A stretch of DNA of 64,000 bases from Psychrobacter sp. P11F6 (GCF_001435295.1 NZ_CM003594.1:2418001-2482000), one strand, 5' to 3'; shown: positions 42,034 to 50,725, counted from the stretch's first letter. Notes: a model not told the origin generated them from the sequence alone. Program-made: numbers and translations.

Positions 42034-42342
42034 ATGAGTGTTAAGCTTCAGCCTAGCATGACGCAGAATACACGAGATTTAAATATCTGTGGCGATTACT
42101 GGGCATACAACAATCAAGGTAATTATATTGCACACGTAATATCAGTTTGTCAGAAGTACGACATCAGTTCTCATATCTTGTTTCAAACAATAGGTGAGTG
42201 TTTTGCTTATTTAGATGATGTGCGATGCGAGTACTGTGGTTACGTTTGTCCTCTAGAAACACCTGCAGACATTCCTTTTATGCGCTCAAAAGAGCGTTGG
42301 TGTTGTGAGGTGTGTGAGCATGCCTTATGGCGTGACAACTAA
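42034..42342 (+). CDS. Small putative zinc-binding protein
   Basis: 102 residues from the ATG at 42034, preceded by TGAGGAG. The C-terminal third has two pairs of Cys (CEYC, then a 20-residue gap, then CCEVC), which could form one zinc ribbon. The N-terminal part is without known similarity. It ends the integrase transcript; a terminator follows about 35 bases later. Confidence 0.6.
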   Translation: MSVKLQPSMTQNTRDLNICGDYWAYNNQGNYIAHVISVCQKYDISSHILFQTIGECFAYLDDVRCEYCGYVCPLETPADIPFMRSKERWCCEVCEHALWRDN

Positions 42343-42374
42343 AGCACTTAACAAGATAAAGTGTTTTACTAATC

Positions 42375-42403
42375 ACCAGATAATTTAGGTTGTCTGGTTT
42401 TTT
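42375..42403 (+). terminator. Terminator of the integrase module
   Basis: ACCAGA pairs with TCTGGT around a 12-base loop, followed by a T-run. It separates the integration module from the cas operon. Confidence 0.8.
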
Positions 42404-42422
42404 ATTGATCTTTGAATTATGA

Positions 42423-42437
42423 CGACATTCAATGTCG
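42423..42437. promoter_or_regulatory. 15-bp palindrome upstream of cas1
   Basis: CGACATTCAATGTCG is a perfect 7-1-7 inverted repeat, about 90 bases before cas1 and just after the preceding terminator. Likely a protein-binding operator; the regulator is unknown. Confidence 0.45.
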
Positions 42438-42468
42438 CAGAGAAAACGCTATCCATTGTTTTGCAAAC

Positions 42469-42524
42469 ATAATTCCAGTAAAGTAAACCTTATCTTAAAT
42501 ATGGTTTTATATTACTGGAATTAT
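42469..42524 (+). promoter_or_regulatory. Inverted repeat that would sequester the cas1 ribosome binding site
   Basis: A 13-bp perfect inverted repeat: ATAATTCCAGTAA at 42469-42481 and TTACTGGAATTAT at 42512-42524, ending one base before the cas1 ATG. GGAA at 42517-42520 is the only Shine-Dalgarno candidate and lies inside the right arm. In RNA, the hairpin would hide it; in DNA, it could be an operator. Confidence 0.6.
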
Positions 42525-42525
42525 T

Positions 42526-43521
42526 ATGGCCAAATCAACCAACCCCTATACTAACAACAGCTTTGATTCATCCGACCTAAAAACCATTCTACATTCCAAA
42601 CGTGCAAATATTTACTACTTATCACACTGCCGTGTCATGCAAAAAGACGGTCGCATCCTCTATCTCACTGAAGAAGACAAGGCCAATCTGTTCTATAACA
42701 TTCCTATTGCTAATACCACATCCTTACTACTCGGTACAGGGACTTCGATCACTCAAGCGGCAATGCGGTTATTGTCACAGGCTGGGGTGTTAGTTGGCTT
42801 CTGTGGCGGTGGCGGATCACCACTATTTATGGGCGCAGAGCGTGAAATCTTCATTGAATGGATGACCCCGCAAAGTGAATACCGCCCAACGGAATATATT
42901 CAAGGTTGGATGAGTTGGTGGTGGGATGATGATAAACGCTTAGCGGCAGCCAAACTGTTACAACATGCTCGCCTTGCCTATCTACAAACCATTTGGAGCA
43001 AAGATAGTGAACTGAAACGCCATGGCTTTGATAGCAGCCGTGATGAGATTAGAGACTTAATCGAAAACAATGTCCGTCAGATAAACCAGCAAATGGAGGT
43101 CATGCATTTATTGCAGCTTGAAGCAAGGTTAACCAAAAACCTCTATAAACTAGCTGCCAAGAATACCGGCTATGACGGCTTTACCCGTGAGCATGAAGGT
43201 ATCGATAAGGCCAATGGCTTCTTGAATCACGGCAATTATCTCGCATACGGACTTGGCGCAACGACGGCATGGACGCTCGGCATTCCGCATGGCTTTGCAG
43301 TAATGCATGGCAAGACTCGGCGCGGGGCATTGGTATTTGATATCGCTGATATTATTAAAGATGCACTGGTGCTACCTCTTGCCTTTATCTGTGCAAGCGA
43401 GAACCTAAGCGAGCAAGAGTTTCGGCAAGAGTGCCTGAATATGTTCACTAAACACAAAGCACTCGACTATCAGTTTGAAGTGGTTAAGCAGATTGCTATG
43501 ACTAAAGACTGGAGCGTGTAG
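42526..43521 (+). CDS. cas1: CRISPR-associated integrase Cas1, type I-F
   Basis: 331 residues, normal for type I-F. The metal-binding acidic and His residues are visible: Glu in QLEARLTKNLYKL (near residue 200), His in FAVMHGKTRRG (near 265) and Asp in VFDIADIIKD (near 278). Cas1 with the Cas2 part of Cas2-3 inserts new spacers at the leader end. The stop TAG abuts the cas2-3 ATG directly, so the two are translationally linked. The ribosome binding site lies inside an inverted repeat. Confidence 0.97.
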   Translation: MAKSTNPYTNNSFDSSDLKTILHSKRANIYYLSHCRVMQKDGRILYLTEEDKANLFYNIPIANTTSLLLGTGTSITQAAMRLLSQAGVLVGFCGGGGSPLFMGAEREIFIEWMTPQSEYRPTEYIQGWMSWWWDDDKRLAAAKLLQHARLAYLQTIWSKDSELKRHGFDSSRDEIRDLIENNVRQINQQMEVMHLLQLEARLTKNLYKLAAKNTGYDGFTREHEGIDKANGFLNHGNYLAYGLGATTAWTLGIPHGFAVMHGKTRRGALVFDIADIIKDALVLPLAFICASENLSEQEFRQECLNMFTKHKALDYQFEVVKQIAMTKDWSV

Positions 43522-46500
43522 ATGATTGTCACCTTTGTTTCGCAATGTGAAAAAAAGTCGCTCAGTCGCACGCGGCGTATTCTAGACGCGTTCGCCAATC
43601 GTATCGGGGATAATGTTTGGCAAACGGCAATTACCGAAGATGGTCTTACGACTGTCAAGAAACTGCTGCGCAAATCAGCGACCAAGTCAACGGCAGTAAG
43701 CTGTCATCGTAATAAGACGCGCCAGCTGACGGAGCTGGTATGGGTTGTGGGTAATAAGCGTAAGTTTAATGAGATTGGCGTGGTGCCAGTTAATCGAACC
43801 AAACGAAACATTCTACATAGCGAATGGGAAAATGACTGGAGTTACGCCAGTAGTATTCAAATTATCGCTACGATTGCTGCGCTACTTCATGATATCGGTA
43901 AATCAACCATTGGCTTTCAAAATAAACTTATAAAAGGCAGTAAACAAGGTGACTCTTATCGTCATGAGTGGATATCACTAAAGCTTTTTGAGCTAATCAT
44001 TAAAGATTGCAACACAGATGAGGCATGGCTTGATCGATTAATGCATCTGGACAAATGGTTAGAGGTCAATGATATAGAGAAACTGATCTCTATAGCTAAT
44101 CAAAACACTGTAGATATAGAACCAATGCCACCGCTAGCTCAATGGGTCGCCTGGCTGATTGTCACTCATCACCGCCTGCCACCAGCTGATAAAGTATTTC
44201 ATTCCTCTACTGCCATTCAGCGTATGCAGCAGCCTAAAGAAACCTCGCTTTATAAGCGAAACTTACAGCAGTTTTATGGTCACTTAATACCTTTTGATTA
44301 TTGGGTAAAAAATCCTAAATCGCTAGATGAGATGACCCAAGCTCAACTTAAAAGCTTTTGGCAATTCGAGCACTTAGTTATTAATAGTTCTGCTTGGCAA
44401 AAAAATATTAGACGCTGGTCTAAAAAAGCGCTGAACGATTCTACCCTCCTTCAGATTAGCCAACAAGCTGTTGAATCTCACAAATCTATCAGCGATCCAT
44501 TTTTACTACACTTATCACGTCTATGCTTAATGGTAGGCGATCACAATTATTCTAGTCTCAAAGAAAACGACTCGCGCTGTATAACCGTCAACAGCCAATT
44601 TAAAAAACTAGCGGCTAATACGGATCGTACTGCTAACATACCCACAGTTAAACAATCACTTGAAGAGCATTTACTAGGTGTAGCTACTTTCACAGCTCAT
44701 TTCTGCCGAGCGCTACCTATTATTGCTAATGAAATGCCGACGCTACGTAATCATGATCCTCTAGCCAAACCTACTGGCATAGAGCGTTTCAAATGGCAGA
44801 ATCAAGCGTTTAAGATGTGCTACGGCTTGCAAGAATCCACACGCGAACATGGATTTTTTGGGGTAAATATGGCATCAACAGGTGCAGGCAAAACGATTGG
44901 TAATGCTCGCATTATGTACGCTTTAGCTGACCCAAAAAAGGGCGCACGTTTTACTATTGCCTTAGGTCTGCGGATTCTAACTTTACAGACAGGACTTAGC
45001 TTTCGTAAGGACTTGAAATTAAAGGGTGATCAATTAGCAATACTTGTCGGTGGCAGCGCCAATAAAAAACTGTTTGAGCTGGCCTACGATAATAAGACTA
45101 ATGACATTACCGAGATCATCGGTGAGCATGCAAATGATAAAGAGCCTGATAATGAATCACAGACATTCGGCAGTGAATCTAGTGAGGATTTAATAGATGA
45201 AATAGTCGATAGCGATATTGATTATCAAGATTATGAAGCGCTTAATCTTGATACCGTTATTGCCAGCTCAAAAGCGCGCGATCTTATCTTTGCGCCTATT
45301 GTGACCTGTACTGTTGACCATATTATTCAAGCCAGCGAATGCAAACGTGGCGGTAAATATATAGCACCAATTCTGCGATTACTTAGTAGTGACTTGATAC
45401 TTGATGAGCCTGACGATTTTGACCAAGCGGACTTGCCTGCGCTTTCTCGACTCGTGCATCTTGCTGGACTATTTGGCACACGAGTACTGCTATCTTCTGC
45501 CACTTTGACCCCTGATTTAGTAACAGGGTTATTTGAAGCTTACATGGAAGGTCGGAAACTGTTTAACCAAAGCCAAAACAAATCAATGCCTAGAGTGGTC
45601 TGTGCATGGTTCGATGAACAACCTAAAGCGATGATGTCTGAGCAATGTGCTGATATGGATGAATTCCAAGACAAGCATAAACAATTTTGCGATAAACGTG
45701 CCAGCTATTTAGCCAAGCAGCCTGTTAGACGTCAAGTAGAAATACTGCCGTTTTCAGTATTATATACTCAGGATAAAGCCACACAGTTTTATAGCGCTTT
45801 AGCACAAACGATAGTCGATGCGGCTGTCAATTTGCATGATAAGCATCATGAAGTGCTGACTAATTCGGATAAGAAAAACTCTGTTGTAAACGCACAAGTG
45901 AGTATCGGACTGGTACGCGTTGCTAACATTAACAACATTACTAATATTGCCATGCAGCTTTTTAAAGCAGATAGCATCACTGTGCCAGATGATACGGTAA
46001 TACATGTGGTGTGCTATCACGCTAAGCAGCTATTACTACTACGTAATGCTTTAGAAAATAAGCTCGATAGAATCCTAGATCGTAGCGACAATAAAGTTAG
46101 CGTGCTTAATCATCCTGAAATTAAACAAGCCATTACCAATTATCCTACTAAAAATCATATTTTTATAGTACTCGCTACTCCTGTCGCCGAGGTCGGACGC
46201 GATCATGATTATGATTGGGCGATAGTCGAACCTTCTTCTATGCGCTCTATTATTCAGCTGGCTGGGCGTGTTTGGCGTCATCGGCCTAATAAGGTTGCTA
46301 ACACACCTAATATTTTATTGTTGCAATACAATATCCGTTACTTCAAACATCCAAATGGTCAGCGACCTATTTTCACTTATCCAGGATTTGAGACCGCGTT
46401 ATTCAAGCCGCCAAGCTACGATTTGAATGAATTAATGACTCAAGAGCAGTTAGCGCACGTTGATGCCAGACCTAGAATTTTATCTTCTGAAAGTAAAACA

Positions 46501-47010
46501 ATAGAGACGTTAAGCGACCTTGAACATCACGTTATGCAGCATTTATTAAATAGCCCCAAGCTTAACTACGTTAATGCCTATTGGGATAGCAAGGCTACGG
46601 CTAATCGCACCCATACACATTTGCAGCAAATCAGTCCTTTTCGGGCAGGAACGCCGCAAGATGATTGGTTATTAATTCCGCGAATGGTCAGCGATGACGA
46701 AGATATCGATCAACCAACCACTGGCTTTGATGCGTACTATAGCGAGGATGTCTTCGAAAAAGGCTTAGCCAAATCTACCCCTCAGAATAAAACCATTCAA
46801 CCACTAGCCTTTAGTTTTGAGCATGTACAAATAAAGCCTTGGTTGATTACTTCACTAAATGATGTCTTACAAGATTTACAACTCTCACATTCTGATAAAA
46901 GCATGCGCTCATTAGCGATTACTTATTCATCGGTATCGCTTGATAGCATCAAGTCTAGCAATAGTAGCGGCTGGACGTTTCATGAGTTTTTTGGATTTGT
47001 GCGTGGATAG
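43522..47010 (+). CDS. cas3: Cas2-Cas3 fusion nuclease-helicase, type I-F
   Basis: 1162 residues. The Cas2-like domain is at about 1-95, the HD nuclease has His123-Asp124 in LLHDIGKSTIGF, and the superfamily 2 helicase has Walker A GAGKT at 454-458 and the DEAD-equivalent DEPD at 628-631. SATLTPDLV (motif III) and the Arg-finger segment QLAGRVWRHRP are intact. It combines adaptation with target degradation, as in other type I-F systems. An in-frame start follows the cas1 stop with no gap. The next 272 bases are not a gene but carry the mini-CRISPR described below. Confidence 0.97.
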   Translation: MIVTFVSQCEKKSLSRTRRILDAFANRIGDNVWQTAITEDGLTTVKKLLRKSATKSTAVSCHRNKTRQLTELVWVVGNKRKFNEIGVVPVNRTKRNILHSEWENDWSYASSIQIIATIAALLHDIGKSTIGFQNKLIKGSKQGDSYRHEWISLKLFELIIKDCNTDEAWLDRLMHLDKWLEVNDIEKLISIANQNTVDIEPMPPLAQWVAWLIVTHHRLPPADKVFHSSTAIQRMQQPKETSLYKRNLQQFYGHLIPFDYWVKNPKSLDEMTQAQLKSFWQFEHLVINSSAWQKNIRRWSKKALNDSTLLQISQQAVESHKSISDPFLLHLSRLCLMVGDHNYSSLKENDSRCITVNSQFKKLAANTDRTANIPTVKQSLEEHLLGVATFTAHFCRALPIIANEMPTLRNHDPLAKPTGIERFKWQNQAFKMCYGLQESTREHGFFGVNMASTGAGKTIGNARIMYALADPKKGARFTIALGLRILTLQTGLSFRKDLKLKGDQLAILVGGSANKKLFELAYDNKTNDITEIIGEHANDKEPDNESQTFGSESSEDLIDEIVDSDIDYQDYEALNLDTVIASSKARDLIFAPIVTCTVDHIIQASECKRGGKYIAPILRLLSSDLILDEPDDFDQADLPALSRLVHLAGLFGTRVLLSSATLTPDLVTGLFEAYMEGRKLFNQSQNKSMPRVVCAWFDEQPKAMMSEQCADMDEFQDKHKQFCDKRASYLAKQPVRRQVEILPFSVLYTQDKATQFYSALAQTIVDAAVNLHDKHHEVLTNSDKKNSVVNAQVSIGLVRVANINNITNIAMQLFKADSITVPDDTVIHVVCYHAKQLLLLRNALENKLDRILDRSDNKVSVLNHPEIKQAITNYPTKNHIFIVLATPVAEVGRDHDYDWAIVEPSSMRSIIQLAGRVWRHRPNKVANTPNILLLQYNIRYFKHPNGQRPIFTYPGFETALFKPPSYDLNELMTQEQLAHVDARPRILSSESKTIETLSDLEHHVMQHLLNSPKLNYVNAYWDSKATANRTHTHLQQISPFRAGTPQDDWLLIPRMVSDDEDIDQPTTGFDAYYSEDVFEKGLAKSTPQNKTIQPLAFSFEHVQIKPWLITSLNDVLQDLQLSHSDKSMRSLAITYSSVSLDSIKSSNSSGWTFHEFFGFVRG

Positions 47011-47035
47011 GCTTGAGCTTATTAAAATCATTGGC

Positions 47036-47062
47036 ATAAAAAAGCACGGCGTTAACCGTGCT
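47036..47062 (-). terminator. Intrinsic terminator of the minus-strand mini-CRISPR
   Basis: AGCACGG and CCGTGCT form a 7-bp stem around a 6-base loop. The T-run is on the minus strand only, downstream of the mini-CRISPR. No other minus-strand transcript in this gap would need it. Confidence 0.8.
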
Positions 47063-47065
47063 TCT

Positions 47066-47093
47066 GATAGAAGCCACCTAAGCGGTGGTGAAA
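47066..47093 (-). repeat. Degenerate type I-F repeat B of the mini-CRISPR
   Basis: Read on minus it starts TTTCA, has stem CCACC, loop GCTTA, stem GGTGG, and ends CTTCTATC. It matches the array repeat at 20 of 28 positions. The stem is kept by a compensatory pair. Confidence 0.75.
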
Positions 47094-47113
47094 GGTAATA
47101 CCAGTTATAACAT

Positions 47114-47141
47114 TTTCTAAGCCACCTAAGCGGTGCAATCA
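47114..47141 (-). repeat. Degenerate type I-F repeat A of the mini-CRISPR
   Basis: Read on minus its last 22 bases (from CACCGC to TTAGAAA) match the array repeat at 20 positions, including the 3' CTTAGAAA that becomes the crRNA 5' handle. Only the first six bases are unrelated. Confidence 0.8.
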
Positions 47142-47142
47142 A

Positions 47143-47171
47143 ATTATAACAGAGCGTCTTTTATAAATATA
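47143..47171 (-). promoter_or_regulatory. Putative promoter of the mini-CRISPR
   Basis: TATAAT on minus at 47143-47148. TTATAT at 47167-47172, 18 bases upstream on minus, is a weak -35. Transcription would begin inside repeat A, at the first base of the hairpin. Confidence 0.5.
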
Positions 47172-47188
47172 ACCAATATATTTAATTT

Positions 47189-47210
47189 TATAATACTAGT
47201 TATAACATGG
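47189..47210 (-). promoter_or_regulatory. Protospacer and PAM for the mini-CRISPR guide, in the csy1 upstream region
   Basis: The minus strand reads CC then ATGTTATAACTAGTATTATA (47189-47208). It matches the 20-nt spacer at 17 positions: 1-11 and 13-18 plus a mismatch at 12 and at 19-20. CC is the type I-F PAM. The site includes a TATAAT on plus (47189-47194), 75-95 bases before csy1, so a bound complex would block the csy promoter. Confidence 0.75.
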
Positions 47211-47282
47211 TTTACTTGTTAATCATTATATGCTTTACTATTGTAAATAAAAAACTTTTGTGCATTATAAAAGGAGCTAATC

Positions 47283-48662
47283 TTGACTGATATATCCCCA
47301 GAGCTAGCAAGCAGTGTTGTCAAAGCATTCCTTATTAGCCAGTACGATAAAAAAACGGATACTGAGCAAAAACAGCTCGCTAAAGCAATAGAAAGTAATG
47401 ATTTTGACAAAATTACAGAATTGAAAGCTACTTTAGCTGACGCCCAAGAAAAATATAGTGTCGCCACTTGGATTCCAGATGCTGCAACGCGTATGGCAAC
47501 CCAATTGAACTTCGGCACGCATATATCAAAAGGCGTGCATCCTGATGCCAAAGGCGATAATGTTAGCTTTAACTTAGATACTCACTTACCGCAGACTATC
47601 GTAGGTACGCATTCGATAGACAGCAGCTATATCGATGCTAATGGAAATGCCGCTGCACTGCCCCTTGCAGCCTTTTTTGATTTTGAGGTGGATGAGACGA
47701 CTAAAATACGCGACCTTATTCTAGCGGATAATGCTGACTTTATTGCTACGCTTGCAGGCGACCAAGCTTTGGCAAAGACTTATCAACAGGCTTTTAAAAA
47801 GGCGCTACAAAATATTATTACCACTCCTATAACTCATGAGCGTAATAAGCAAACGCTATGGGTGACTAACGCTTATGAAAGCACGGATATTGAAGCGCTT
47901 GATTATATAAATGTGATTCCACTTTATCCCTCTGTGCTTACTCATGAAGTTTATCAACGCATTAATAACCTTAAATTTTCTGAAGAAAATAAAGCTGCTC
48001 GCGATAACCGTTTTAAAAAAACCGCTGAACAGCGGCCTTATGTCACTTTAAACAATTTAGCAACGCTTCAGCTTGGCGGCACAAAACCTCAAAATGTCAG
48101 CTTACTCATGAGTAAACAAGGTGGTCGCAACTACCTTTTGTCTTCGCTTCCACCCATCATCAAGCAAGAGCGTGCGTTTAAACTATCCAAATTTGCCAAT
48201 AGTATTTTTGGCACCAGTATGGAATATAACGCGCGTAAAGAGATTCAAAGTATTTTTAAATCTATCAAAGACACTCGTAATATCGTCGATGTTAGAGATG
48301 CGCGTAAACTTGCTATCGATGAAGTGCTTTATCAGATATTTGCAGCCGCAGAAGATATCCGCAGCTCCATGCCAGCAGGCTGGTCAAAAGACTATGATCT
48401 TGATCGCACAGAAAAGCTTTGGCTTGATCCAAAACGTGCTGATTTAGAGGGTGAAGAAGAATTTAAAGCAGAGCGTGAACAAGATGATGCTTGGCATAGT
48501 CAAATCGTTCATCGTTTTGCCCGTTGGCTTAATACTTTGATGCAAGCCGAGTTTAAGGAAATTGCCAGTGACTTTGGCGACGGGGAACATTTAGACTGGG
48601 AGCGTGAGATTGAAGATATGCAAAAACGCTATGAGCGCGCAGGCAAAGGAGTATTTTTATGA
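47283..48662 (+). CDS. csy1: Type I-F Csy complex large subunit Csy1 (Cas8f)
   Basis: 459 residues. Starts at TTG, with AAGGAG 6 bases upstream; no in-frame ATG precedes it. It has the Csy1 layout: a helical N-terminus, THISKGVHPDAKGDNVSF near residue 80, LGGTKPQNVSLLMSKQGG (near 265), and a charged C-terminus ending in YERAGKGVFL. It recognises the PAM and the 5' handle of the crRNA within the surveillance complex. It starts the csy1-2-3-4 unit and is separated from cas2-3 by the mini-CRISPR gap. It overlaps csy2 by 4 bases. Confidence 0.95.
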   Translation: MTDISPELASSVVKAFLISQYDKKTDTEQKQLAKAIESNDFDKITELKATLADAQEKYSVATWIPDAATRMATQLNFGTHISKGVHPDAKGDNVSFNLDTHLPQTIVGTHSIDSSYIDANGNAAALPLAAFFDFEVDETTKIRDLILADNADFIATLAGDQALAKTYQQAFKKALQNIITTPITHERNKQTLWVTNAYESTDIEALDYINVIPLYPSVLTHEVYQRINNLKFSEENKAARDNRFKKTAEQRPYVTLNNLATLQLGGTKPQNVSLLMSKQGGRNYLLSSLPPIIKQERAFKLSKFANSIFGTSMEYNARKEIQSIFKSIKDTRNIVDVRDARKLAIDEVLYQIFAAAEDIRSSMPAGWSKDYDLDRTEKLWLDPKRADLEGEEEFKAEREQDDAWHSQIVHRFARWLNTLMQAEFKEIASDFGDGEHLDWEREIEDMQKRYERAGKGVFL

Positions 48663-49630
48663 GCCGTATAGACGATGATAACGATATTGGCGTAGTTGGC
48701 TATTTGCTATTTAAGAAGGTCATTATTGATGGGGCAAATACTATCTCAAGTCCACTGACTTATGGTTTCCCAGCTATTACTGGATTCTTAGGTAGCTTTC
48801 ATGCGATGTCACGCAAGATGGCGGATGATGAGCAATTATCAAGTGTTTCACTAGGCGGTGTGTTGCTAGCTTGCCATGACTGTCAGCCGCAAATGTATCG
48901 CCCTAACACTTATAACAATTACACTTTTAATCAAACACGCAACCCTATCAAAAAGGACGGCAAAACAGCATCTATTATTGAGGAAGGCAAATGCCGCTTA
49001 GTCATGAGCTTTGTAGTTGAAGTACTGGCAGACACTAACTTAACGGCTGAGCAGCAAGCGTCTGCCATACAAAAAACAAAGCAGTGGATTCAGCAACAAC
49101 GTATGGCTGGTGGCAGTGTGCATGGACTAGCTCGATTTGAGCCAGTACAGTTTTTTGATAGTAGTGACATTAGTGCCGTCATACCACAGCTGTTGCCTGC
49201 TTTTGTACTGATGGACGCACAAGATGAGTTTGCTCAAATTATAAATGAGGTACAAAAAGACAATCCAGATGCAACGCCTTTAGATGCCTTGATAGACGTT
49301 TGTGCGCTGTATCAAATTCCTGAAACTAAGCCTAATGGCGAGACCAAATGGTCAACTATGTCGCGTAAAAGTGGTCACGGTTGGCTTGTGCCCATGCCTA
49401 TAGGTTACCAAGGTATGTCCGACTGTTATGAAGCAGGCATCATGCAAAACGTGCGTAACCCTGAATATTCTAGCCAGTATGTCGAAGCCATTTATAGCCT
49501 TGGAAAATGGGTTTATCCGCAGCGTTTAAATCGCATCGGTGGTGAGCATGATATTGCCAATGCGTTTTGGCGTTATCGCTACGATGCCGATGACTCTGTT
49601 TATCTAGTCACTCAGCAGCAAGATCTTTAA
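48659..49630 (+). CDS. csy2: Type I-F Csy2 (Cas5f)
   Basis: 323 residues with a RAMP fold; it forms the head of the Csy complex with Csy1 and caps the crRNA 5' end. PLTYGFPAITGFLGSFHAM (near residue 32) is the conserved opening, and the segment MSRKSGHGWLVPMPIGYQG (near 235) is a Csy2 hallmark. Coupled to csy1 by a 4-base overlap. Confidence 0.95.
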   Translation: MSRIDDDNDIGVVGYLLFKKVIIDGANTISSPLTYGFPAITGFLGSFHAMSRKMADDEQLSSVSLGGVLLACHDCQPQMYRPNTYNNYTFNQTRNPIKKDGKTASIIEEGKCRLVMSFVVEVLADTNLTAEQQASAIQKTKQWIQQQRMAGGSVHGLARFEPVQFFDSSDISAVIPQLLPAFVLMDAQDEFAQIINEVQKDNPDATPLDALIDVCALYQIPETKPNGETKWSTMSRKSGHGWLVPMPIGYQGMSDCYEAGIMQNVRNPEYSSQYVEAIYSLGKWVYPQRLNRIGGEHDIANAFWRYRYDADDSVYLVTQQQDL

Positions 49631-49705
49631 ACTTATTTTTAATTTTTAAAACTATCCAGTTTTATAACAAATGCAATTTAATTTTTTATTCTCATGGAGA
49701 ACATT

Positions 49706-50722
49706 ATGTCAAAATCAGCCCTAAAAACTGCATCCGTACTCGCTTTTGAGCGTAACTTAGACGTATCAGACGCCTATCTGTGGCAGACCGATAGTCAAGC
49801 AGCAGCTTCGCCCTCCCCTGTGGTTATTAAAGAAAAATCCGTTCGTGGTACGATTAGTAATCGCTTAAAAAACGCTATTACCAATGACCCTGCCAAATTA
49901 GATGCTGAGACTGAAAAAGCCAACTTACAAAAAGTAGATTCAGCATCATTAGATGAAAATAACGATACTTTAGTCGCACGCTTCAGTCTCAAAGTTCTGC
50001 CTTTTACTGGCAAACCTAACGTCTGTAACGACCAAGACTATCAACAAGCTTTAGAGCAAGTCGTTACTGACTATATTAGCACTCAGGGTGTCGATGAGTT
50101 GGCACGACGCTATGCGATTAACGTGCTAAATGCGCGTTGGTTATGGCGCAACCGTGTGGGCACTGAAAGTATTAAAGTCACCATTAAGTGCAATGGACAA
50201 ACTATTACCATTGATGATGCAAAAGCTTATGGTCTCAAAGACTTTAATAGTGATGATGCTCATATCAAACAAGTGGCTGATTGGATTAAAGCGGGTCTAA
50301 ACGGTGATGAGTTCATTATTTTATACGTAGAAGCACAAGCCATCATCGGTTATGGTCAAGAGGTTTACCCCTCACAAGAACTGATACTCGATACCGGCAG
50401 TAAAAAGAGTAAGGTGCTTTACCGCGTTAGTGATAAGAAAGGCTCTGAGGACAATGCGGGTATGCACTCTCAGAAAGTCAGCAACGCAATTCGTACTATT
50501 GATACTTGGTATCCTGATGCCCAGTTCCCTATTGCTATCGAGCCTTACGGTGCTGTGACGACATTAGGCACGGCATTCCGCCAGCCTAAAGCTAAGATGG
50601 ATTTTTATAGCTTATTTGATAATTGGGTTTTAAAAGGTGACGCACCAGATGTTGAGCAGCAACATTATGTAATGGGTGTGCTGATCCGTGGCGGTGTGTT
50701 TGGTGCCAGTGGCAAGGAGTAA
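49706..50722 (+). CDS. csy3: Type I-F backbone subunit Csy3 (Cas7f)
   Basis: 338 residues from the ATG at 49706, with GGAG 6 bases upstream; the upstream in-frame ATG at 49694 overlaps that ribosome binding site. Six copies form the crRNA-binding filament. Typical regions are LKTASVLAFERNLDVSDAYL at the N-terminus, RYAINVLNARWLWRN (near 138), and ITTLG-type VTTLGTAFRQPK near the end. A 63-base gap separates it from csy2, larger than elsewhere in the operon. Confidence 0.96.
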   Translation: MSKSALKTASVLAFERNLDVSDAYLWQTDSQAAASPSPVVIKEKSVRGTISNRLKNAITNDPAKLDAETEKANLQKVDSASLDENNDTLVARFSLKVLPFTGKPNVCNDQDYQQALEQVVTDYISTQGVDELARRYAINVLNARWLWRNRVGTESIKVTIKCNGQTITIDDAKAYGLKDFNSDDAHIKQVADWIKAGLNGDEFIILYVEAQAIIGYGQEVYPSQELILDTGSKKSKVLYRVSDKKGSEDNAGMHSQKVSNAIRTIDTWYPDAQFPIAIEPYGAVTTLGTAFRQPKAKMDFYSLFDNWVLKGDAPDVEQQHYVMGVLIRGGVFGASGKE

Positions 50723-50725
50723 GGT

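Larger units (their letters stand above)
47036..47137 (-). ncRNA. Mini-CRISPR guide RNA (CreR-like), predicted repressor of csy1-4
   Basis: A predicted transcript of about 100 nt. It begins near 47136, seven bases after a TATAAT box (minus, 47143-47148). It has a first degenerate repeat (47114-47141), a 20-nt spacer, ATGTTATAACTGGTATTACC (47094-47113), and a second degenerate repeat (47066-47093). It then ends at the intrinsic terminator. Both repeats keep the loop and the stem core (CACC, GCTTA, GGTG) and resemble the main array repeat. In the second repeat both stem partners changed (T to C, A to G), keeping a 5-bp stem. The first repeat loses its 5' end exactly where transcription would start. 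The spacer matches the csy1 upstream region with a CC PAM. CreR-like guides of this kind are known from other CRISPR types; the assignment here rests on sequence. Confidence 0.75.

Noticed and set aside
43236..43685. Minus-strand open frames within cas1 and at the cas1-cas3 junction
   Set aside because: They are antisense shadows without ribosome binding sites or recognisable domains.
47036..47062. Hairpin after cas2-3 as terminator of the cas1-cas2-3 transcript
   Set aside because: There is no T-run on the plus side; the T-run is only on minus, so it fits the mini-CRISPR.
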